From NCBI GenBank assembly GCA_033398695.1, contig CM065819.1, positions 9,907,501 to 9,971,500 on the forward strand: DNA of 64,000 nucleotides, read 5' to 3'. This stretch comes from Orobanche coerulescens (Eukaryota > Streptophyta > Magnoliopsida > Lamiales > Orobanchaceae). Below are positions 56,932 through 64,000 of this stretch, one piece after another. Position numbers and translations under genes: made by a program. How positions within the stretch are numbered: the stretch's first letter is position 1; every line of letters begins with the position of its first letter. The notes under the pieces are model-generated. The model was given only the letters and a program-made list of their open reading frames with translations, searched no databases and was not told the origin of the DNA.

Positions 56932-58141
56932 TCAAGACAAAAATAATTCGGGATATGTGGACTTCATACCATCTTCCATTTCCCATGTGGCTTCTTCCAT
57001 TCCATGGCGTGACCATTGAACTTTGACCAAAACGATTGGTTTGTTCCTCAACTGATTAACTCGACTCTCGAGTATCTTGACCGGTCTTTCTTCAAACATC
57101 CCATCTTGAGCAACTTCGATCTCGCCGAAATCAATGATATGACTAGGATCTGGTATATACCTTCGTAACTGGGATATGTGGAACACGTTATGAACATGGC
57201 TCAACGACGGCGGCAATGCTAATCTGTATGCCAACTCTCCAACTCTCTCAAGGATCTCAAATGGTCCAATATATCTCGGACTCACCTTCCTTTCCTTCCG
57301 AAACAAGGTATTCCCCGAGTAGGAGAAACCTTTAAAAGTACGTGGTCTCCCGTACTGAACTCCAAAGGGCGACGGCATACGTCTGCGTAAGATTTCTGGC
57401 GACTTTGGGCGATCAACAGCCTTTCACGAATCAAGGATATCTTCTCTCGAGTCTGTACGATTAAATCTGGTTCCGTCCCTATTAAGTCTGATGAATCATT
57501 CCAACATAGGGGTGATCTACATCTCCTCCCGTATATTGCCTCAAATGGTGCCATCTTAATGGAAGCATGCCAACTATTGTTGTAGGTAAATTCAATCAAC
57601 GGTAGATGAACTTCCCAATCAGTTGACCAATCTAAAGCACAAGCCCTCAGCATATCTACACCGTTTGAATAGTCCTCTCGGATTGTCCATCAGTCTGTGG
57701 GTGACAAGCTCTGCTGAAGTTCAATTCGGTTCCCAAGGCCTTATGAACTGCTTTCCAAAAGTGAGACACAAAAGAGCCGTCTCGATCAGAAACAATGGTC
57801 TTCGGCGTACCATGCAATCGAACTATCTCCGAAATAAATACTCGTGCCAACCTATCTGGTCCCCACGTGTCCTTAATGCCTAGAAAATGAGCTGATTTGG
57901 TTAAACAATCAACTATCACCCAAATCATGTTCATTCCGGTCTTGGTTCTCGGCATACTAGTGATAAAGTCCATCAATATGTCCTCCCACTTCCACTCAGG
58001 AATCGGGAGTGGCTTCAACATCCCGGCAGGCCGTTGATGCTCGATTTTAACCTGCTGACAAGTCAAGCATCTCGAAACATAGTCCGCTACATCTTTCTTC
58101 ATGTTGCTCCACCATAAATTCTGCTTCAAGTCTTTATACAT
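56932..58141 (-). pseudogene. G integrase with chromodomain, three frames
   Basis: From 58141: zinc-domain cysteines (SRCLTCQQ), D58, D119 and E155 with 35 residues between the last two, then a stop at 57656 after TIQT caused by a small indel. From 57653: ALDWSTDWEVHLPLIEFTYN and the YGRRCRSPLCW region, to a stop at 57282. Overlapping from about 57300 in another frame: KVSPRYIGPFEILERVG and the chromodomain (QWSRHGMEEATWE) to 56932. About 75% similar by eye to the H integrase. Inactive by frameshifts; catalytic residues are retained. Confidence 0.9.
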
Positions 58142-58145
58142 CTTA

Positions 58146-59594
58146 CTAGGTCCCAGGTGGATAGATATAGGGCGAACTGTGAGCTTCCTTCATAATTTTC
58201 TGTTTCAGAACATCGATATCAGGAATGCAGAGTCGGTTCTGGAATCTCAAAACTCCATCATCATGAATTAGGAATCCGGGGGCCTTTCCTTGGATCACTT
58301 TATCACGTAATCGAATCATAAAAGGATCATCCGCCTGTCTAGATTTGATTTCTTCGGTTAATGACGAAGTTAATTCCATCACGCACAGTTGTCCTTGGAC
58401 TCTTTGTAACCACACTTCAATTCCTTCTCGAATCATCTCTCGTTGAAGGCTAAGTTGGGAGGTCAGAGTCTCCAGCATCTGAATAGAAACAGGCTTGCGG
58501 CTGAGTGCATCGGCCACTACATTCGCTTTTCCTGGATGATACAAAATCTCCAAGTCATAGTCCTTAATCAATTCTAACCATCTTCTATGCCGCATGTTCA
58601 ATTCTTTCTGGCTGAAGATGTATTTGAGACTCTTATGATCCGTAAAGATCTGACAGTGAGTCCCATAAAGATAATGCCTCCAGATTTTCAAAGCAAAAAC
58701 TATTGCTGCTAGCTCCAAATCATGTGTTGGGTAATTCACTTCATAAGGTTTCAGCTGTCGCGATGCATAAGCGATCACCTTGGCATTCTGCATCAATACG
58801 CACCCGAGTCCTTGGTTCGAAGCATCACTGTAAATTATAAATCCCCCAGTTCCCTGTGGAAGTGATAAAATCGGTGCCGTTGTCAATCTCTTCTTCAATT
58901 CATCAAAACTAGTCTGACACGACTTGTTCCGCTCAAACTTTTGAGTTTTCTGCAGGAGTCGAGTAAGTGGGCGGGAAATTTTGGAAAATCCTTCCACGAA
59001 CCGACGATAATACACAGCAAGTCCTAAGAAACTTCGGACTTCTTTCACATTCTTTGGAGGCTTCCAATCCAAAACCGCTTCGATCTTCTGCGGATCTACT
59101 CAGACTCCTTCAGCTGATACCACATGACCGAGGAACATTACTTCCTTTAGCCAGAATTCACACTTAGAGAGTTTGGCGTACAGTTGCTCGCTTTTTAAAA
59201 GTTCTAATACAATCCGTAAATGCTGTGCATGCTCTTCCGGGTTCTTAGAATACACCAGAATGTCATCAATGAACACGACTACAAATTTATCCAAATATTC
59301 AATGAACACTCGGTTCATCAACTGCATGAATACAGCAGGTGCATTAGTGAGACCAAACGGCATCACTACAAACTCATAGTGTCCGTAGCGAGTTATGAAC
59401 GCTGATTTCGGAACATCAGATTCTTTAATACTCAGGTCATGATACCCTGATCTCAGATCGAATTTAGAAAATACTGTTGCCCCTTGCAACTGGTCAAACA
59501 GATCATCAATCCGTGGCAACGGATACTTGTTCTTAATCGTTGTCTTGTTCAGCTCTCGATAGTCAATACACAGTCGAAGCGATCCATCCTTCTT
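58146..59594 (-). pseudogene. G reverse transcriptase - RNase H
   Basis: The RT frame continues after the TGA at 59595 with [17 protein letters not shown] (about 59590-59540), [23 protein letters not shown] and [16 protein letters not shown] at 59100-59102 falls in the segment [10 protein letters not shown]. RNase H (59072-58146) has [30 protein letters not shown] and DALSRKP. It ends PYIYPPGT before a frameshift into integrase. Apart from the nonsense codon and the shift, the motifs are well preserved. Confidence 0.9.
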
Positions 59595-60356
59595 TCAGAC
59601 AAAAAGGACTGACGCTCCCCAGGGTGAAATGCTTGGCTGAATATAGCCTTTATCCAGTAACTCCTCCAGCTGCTTCTTCAGTTCATACATTTCAGTAGGT
59701 GCCATATGATACGGCGCCTTAGAAATTGGTGTAGCTCCGGGTTCCAGCTCAATGGTAAATTCTACATCCCTTCGTGGAGGTAGTCCAGGTAACTCGTCAG
59801 GAAATACATCTGGAAATTTGTTAACAACATGAATGGATGAAAGTTCCACAGTTTCGTCTTCTTTCTTCATTGCATAGCACCAGTACCCGGTACAGCCACG
59901 TTTCGACAATTTGACAGCTTTCATCGCCTTAATCAACCTTCCTGAGCTTCCTGGTTTCCACCCCTCAAACAGTACTTCGGAACCATCGTTAGCGATCAGC
60001 GAGATATTCCTCCTTCGGTAGTTTACAATTACTCCATATCGATTAAGCCAATCGTCTCCGAGTATCAGGTCGTATCCTTGCATTTCTATTACAATCAAAT
60101 TTGAGAGCCACTCTCTGCCTCCAAATGATACAGGGAAATTTCTGGTTTCTAAGTTCCCGACAATCCTCTCTCCACTCGGTAAACCAACAACATAAGGTTC
60201 ACAAGCATGAAAACCGGAAATATTTAAACGATTTACACAAGACAAGGATATAAAAGAATGCGTAGCTCCTGTATAGAATAAAACGCTAACTGGCTGGGAA
60301 AGGATCTGGACAGTACCTGATGCGACAGCAGCATCCTGATCGTCTATTTTACTCAT
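59595..60356 (-). pseudogene. G aspartic protease and linker
   Basis: The frame is preceded in phase by a TGA (60402-60404) that separates it from gag. The active-site triad, normally DTG, reads YTG (Tyr28 from MSKIDDQ), which abolishes aspartic protease chemistry. The rest is typical: SFISLSCVNRL, LILGDDWLNRYG and the linker APYHMAPTEMYELKKQLEE. Ends at a TGA at 59595. Confidence 0.88.
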
Positions 60357-60401
60357 CTTGTACAGACGTGGGGGAACAGATCCGGCACTCGATGTACCCT
60401 T

Positions 60402-61597
60402 TCAGTCCCATTGTCCTCTGCCTCGTCCGCGGCCAAAATTTTGAGGCATCTGAACACTTTGCTGCGTCTGTTGGATACTAGCTTCCTTCTGAACTGGTTG
60501 CGATGAACGGGTTCCATTGTACTTGGTGGCGTCTTTGCAAAACATCGCACGGTACCCTTCCTGTCCGCAGTCAAAACATGTAACTCGAGTGCGCAAACAA
60601 TCACGCCAAAGGTGGCCTGGGCGACCACAGTTAAAGCACTTCCTGGCTGTATCCGTCGTGGTTGACATTGTTCCGTAATTCTTTCCGCTCTTAGATGGGT
60701 GCGGAGGTTTCTTGAAAGAAAAAGAAGACTGGGCCTTGCGGGGCCCACTGCTCTTGTGCTCTGTAAAAGTACCAGAGACTTTCTGTTTCTTCGACTCCAT
60801 CAACTTCTCCATTGCTGCTTCTTTTATTTCGTAAGCCAACGCCTTGTCCTGGTATTGGCGGAGAGTGGTACATTCAAAACCGGCATGTACCTCTGGATTT
60901 CTGGTTTCATCCTCATTTCAAAATGAATCATCATCTCCGCATCTGTTCTGACCAGATGTCGAACAAATGGTAACTGCTGGTTAAACGTCTTAATCATCTG
61001 GGATACGGGTTCGTCTGATGGCTGAGCGGAGAAAAACTCCCTAATTTTGGCTTCCCTCACAGGACGAGGGCAGTACTGAGCTTCCATCATCATTTTAAAT
61101 TCTGTCCAATCAGCATCATGATCTGCAGGTCGGATAGCTTCCCACCACTCGGATGCCTCCCCAATCAGAAAGTACTGGGCAATAGGAGCTCCCCTGTCGT
61201 CTGGGCAATTAATTCCAGCAAAAATTTTCTCCAATTCCTTCAACCAATGATCCCAAGTGGGAGTCTCGGAAAAGCCGTCAAATTTGGGTGGTTTCATTTT
61301 CGCTACCTCTTGCAACCATCGGTCACCTCGATTTCCCATTTCTGGGATCCTTTGCTGTCCATCTCCCTGCTGAAGTCCCACTGCCATCTGCATTCGGTCC
61401 ACGACATGAGCGAATTGAGTCATCTGATTCACCACTTGACGAAGGATTTCTGGTACAGCACGTTCCGGTTCGTTATTTATGGATTGTTGCGGCTCGCCTG
61501 AGCTATGTCTAGCCTGATTAGAAGGCGACGCCTCCCTTTCAGCATTCCTTCGTCCGCGTCCACGACCGCGACCACGTCCACGTCCGCCTCTCAACAT
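60402..61597 (-). pseudogene. G gag (frameshifted)
   Basis: [20 protein letters not shown] starts at 61597. The capsid core is about residues 103-235 (WDHWLKELEKIFAG, ASEWWEAIRP, FKMMMEAQYCPRPVREAKI). A frameshift near 60865-60880 moves the remainder into the 60839-60402 frame (AYEIKEAAMEKLMES). That frame has knuckle 1 intact (C68, C71, H76, C81) and knuckle 2 with Tyr96 in place of His. It ends in GRGRGRGQWD and a TGA at 60402. Packaging function is presumably lost. Confidence 0.9.
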
Positions 61598-61814
61598 ACT
61601 GTAAGCACAAATACTTAATATACAGGAAAAAACATCGTTCTAATGTTCAAGTATAACAAGGTACAACATGTAAAGAATGAGATAGAGTTTAGGAACTTAC
61701 AACCACCGTTCGCATGAAGAGGTAGGCAGTACAGTGATGTCATTCACGACCGGTTACCTCAAAAACGTAAATGACCCCTATTTTAGCCCAATGGCCAAGA
61801 TATCCATAATTTTA
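61598..61814 (-). other. G leader
   Basis: ~220 bases between primer site and gag ATG; nothing else visible. Confidence 0.7.
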
Positions 61815-61826
61815 GCTCCGATACCA
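61815..61826 (-). other. G primer binding site (initiator-Met tRNA)
   Basis: The minus strand reads TGGTATCGGAGC, five bases from the LTR. Confidence 0.88.
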
Positions 61827-61869
61827 TATTATGTAACACCCCCGATATATTCAGGAATATTACAGCGCC

Positions 61870-61894
61870 GTAAATCTTTTACATAAGAATTTAC
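61870..61894 (-). other. U5 hairpin, G right LTR
   Basis: Sense: GTAAATTCTT, loop ATGTA, AAAGATTTAC; about nine of ten positions can pair (one C-A mismatch, one U-G). 38 nt to the LTR end. Confidence 0.6.
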
Positions 61895-62182
61895 AAGGCT
61901 GAATAAAAGAAATGACACTAACAGAAACCAATCTATGAAATTACTGAAATAAAATACAACTGTCTGGTTCAATACCATGAATACAAATATCCAATGAAGA
62001 GTTATTATTACATCACTAAAATCCAAACATTATAAACTGACGACGTACTCGAGTACTTATTGAAATAACCAACAAACAACAGACAGTAAACCCGGCCGGA
62101 ACATCACTCTGCACCATCGTCGTCATGCATCTCCAGTGGTTGTTTCCCCGCTCTCCTGGATCCTGAACATACACAAATGTTC

Positions 62183-62212
62183 ACCCCCGAAGGGGTTAGC
62201 ACAACGATGCTA
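62183..62212 (-). other. Tandem hairpins, G right LTR
   Basis: Sense: TAGCA / TCGTTG / TGCTA, then ACCCC / TTCG / GGGGT. Relative to the left LTR the second pair of stem 2 is C-G instead of T-A on both sides. Confidence 0.65.
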
Positions 62213-64000
62213 GTACAAGTACAATAATCATACAATAGTGATATAATCAACAATTATATCATAACAAGTTTCTCCAACGAGAAATATCCACAACACATAT
62301 CATATCATAACAGTTTCAACATACTAATGGTATTCCAACGATCCAGCGCACACAGCTATAGATTCCTATGATGATCCCGTCGGACCAACACATGGTGGAA
62401 CTACCTGTCCAACGATCCAGCGCACACAGCTATAGATTCCCATGATGATTTCCGTCGGATCAACGCATGGTGGACATATAATCACAACATATGTACATGA
62501 TACAATCACATCACAATTGTCATAATATAAACAATTCTAATTAGAGTACTTGCCTCGGTTCGTTGACAAGAATAAAACTTCCACGAAGATCAAAATACTC
62601 GAAGGTCGTCCCCTTCGATCAACCACGTGTTAAGCCCGAATCTTAACAAAAGAAATAGTATAGAATTCATCTCATGCCGTACGAACATCTAACAATTCAA
62701 ATATTACGGTAGGAAGTCCTTAATATGCAATCTGTCTGGATCGCTTAATGCACGCTACGAATCCTATGTAGCGTACGTTAATGCTACTCGTTAGCGCACG
62801 CAGTACTCATAGCCTAGCGTACGCTAACCCGGTGTGGTCAGTGCCTCACTGATCAGCCGGCTGACTCGACTGATGCCCTAACGTACGTTACGTATCAAAC
62901 GTAGCGTACGTTAACTCATGCTCGATAGCGCACGTTAATCTACATAGCTTAGCGTGCGCTAACTGTGCATGGCAGTTTACTACCGTGCAGTAGACGGATC
63001 TCAACATGATCAAACCAAATGAAATCCTCAGTGTTAATTCATGTTACCTCCATGAATATCATGTTCATACGGTTATGAATGATTTTACGGACAATAACAA
63101 CTTCGGATTCAAGAATATGTATACTATTATGAAACCATATTCCATTTCAAATACAATTCTTCATGCGATGATTCGGAAGGCTTTAACGGTTGATATCAAC
63201 ACCTTTATATCAATGAAAACTATCACTCTGAAGTTTGAATAATGTTCCATCTTTACACAATAAATCCTTCCATGATCAACCCTATAGATTCGTCTACAAT
63301 AATGATGTAAAAGTCAAGTCCATGATTGTTATGAAAACACCTACTAGATTTGGATTACCAATGATAAAAGCTTCCTCTACTTGTTCAATGTAATAAGATT
63401 CGAATCATGATGTTCATAATCAAGGTACTTAAGGCCTATTCATCTAAATATTCCAAACATGATGTACTTTGGATAATTCCTCCAAGAAGATCAATATTTG
63501 CTAACATGATCATCTTATTCTCCATAACATGAATCTAGAGTTGAAGATAGAATCAACATACCTTTAATATGATGAAATCACTGAACCACAAGGTAGAATC
63601 CGACTCCGGTTGGTTATGTGCCACTCCAAGGTGTTACTTCTCTTCAATGATCACTCACAAGTGATAACCAATATTCAAGGATCACTAAGATGTGTTCTAA
63701 GTTTGTTAGGAGGATGATTATAGCTCTCTGGCCTCTCAAGAATGAAGAATGGACGGAGGAAATGTAAGCCAAAACGGGTTGTTGTCTCATTTATAATATT
63801 CTGCACTTTAGCTAATTAGCGCACGCTACAATACATACTTAGCGCGCGCTAATAAGCGTTGACTCCAAATTTGTCCAGGTTCGTCCGCGGGAATCTTATC
63901 CGGACCCATGTCCCGGCTGGCGCGTGTGCTAGCGACCTACCTCAATAATTTAGTGTCTAGCGCACGCAACTCCTACATACGTAGCGTGCGCTAGTAATAG

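Larger units (their letters stand above)
7563..64000 (-). mobile_element. E-right: chromovirus-derived element with ~4.6-kb LTRs and 387-bp interior, heavily nested
   Basis: The left (3') LTR runs 7563-41503 with C, B and D1 inside it; without them it is ~4.6 kb. The interior is 41504-41890. The right (5') LTR starts at 41891 and is interrupted at 43569 by G, so its end is outside the window. The primer site matches initiator-Met tRNA and a polypurine tract is present, but no protein is encoded. TSD GGATC (7558-7562) precedes it. Its own sequence is only 7563-8024, 24089-24940, 33594-35134, 39764-43569; everything else in this range is younger insertions. Confidence 0.85.
43570..64000 (-). 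mobile_element. Element G: Tekay/Del chromovirus with broken gag-pol, runs off right edge
   Basis: The left (3') LTR is 43570-45392 plus 56360-56897 (2361 bp without H). Interior is 56898-61831 with a full but mutated gag-PR-RT-RH-IN-chromodomain set. The right (5') LTR is 61832-64000; by alignment ~195 bases remain outside the window. It inserted into E with putative TSD GTAAC (43565-43569); the uninterrupted site is GTAACCAATCGG at 33893. The partner TSD is outside the window. Confidence 0.93.
61832..64000 (-). mobile_element. G right (5') LTR, truncated by window edge
   Basis: Collinear with 43570-45392 and 56360-56702. It contains U5 hairpin (61870-61894), tandem hairpins (62183-62212), tandem pair (~62331-62475), palindrome clusters at ~62745-62960 and from ~63810 onward, and TATA near 63791. 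It carries the empty site for H (CACTCACAAGTG, ~63652-63663). Confidence 0.93.

Overview
This window is plant nuclear DNA, almost certainly from an angiosperm with a large, repeat-rich genome. Every base can be assigned to an LTR retrotransposon or a fragment of one. I see no free-standing host gene, no tRNA or rRNA gene and no bacterial or viral feature. The plant assignment rests on Ty3/gypsy chromoviruses of the Tekay/Del type (initiator-Met tRNA primer site, gag-PR-RT-RNaseH-integrase order, C-terminal chromodomain, LTRs of 2.3-4.6 kb), on an Athila/Tat-type element with its diagnostic primer site, and on a retrocopied plant LOG (cytokinin-activating) gene.

Layout, resolved by 5-bp target-site duplications (TSDs) and, in three cases, by an intact empty site elsewhere in the window. 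The oldest visible element is F (Athila/Tat-like, minus strand), exposed at 2609-7562. It carries a full-length but broken, intronless LOG copy and an intact 177-codon ORF. Its two LTRs are each interrupted at the same GGATC site by an element of family E: E-left (LTR end, 262-2608, itself hit by LTR fragment K at 1-261) and E-right (7563 to beyond the right edge). E-right has ~4.6-kb LTRs but only 387 bp between them (41504-41890). Its left LTR holds three insertions: C (8025-24083, TSD CCAGT), B (24941-33588, TSD AAAGG) and D1 (35135-39758, TSD GCGTG). C's right LTR holds solo LTR S (15863-23505, TSD GTAAC), which holds D2 (16650-21471, TSD ATAAC). That is five nesting levels: D2 in S in C in E in F. 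E-right's other LTR is interrupted at 43570 by G, a chromovirus with a broken gag-pol that runs off the right edge. G's left LTR holds H (45393-56354, TSD ACTCA), the least damaged gag-pol element.

Functionally, H and G encode complete sets of retrotransposition domains, but both carry nonsense codons and frameshifts. B and C are internally deleted relatives, S is an LTR-LTR recombination product, E is reduced to LTRs plus priming signals, and D1/D2 are a gag-only non-autonomous family.

The most unusual signals lie in non-coding LTR structure. (1) Arrays of family-specific CpG-rich palindromes of the form TTA-core-TAA sit just upstream of the TATA box in several chromovirus families and in the Athila-like F; otherwise related LTRs carry different palindromes, as if the block had been swapped. 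(2) A 22-25-nt hairpin lies 35-38 nt from the LTR 3' end in every chromovirus family here; its pairing is kept while its sequence changes. (3) A second pair of adjacent hairpins lies ~360-395 nt from the LTR end in four families. (4) The LOG retrocopy lies inside an LTR element. (5) The same element family is inserted at the same position in both LTRs of F.
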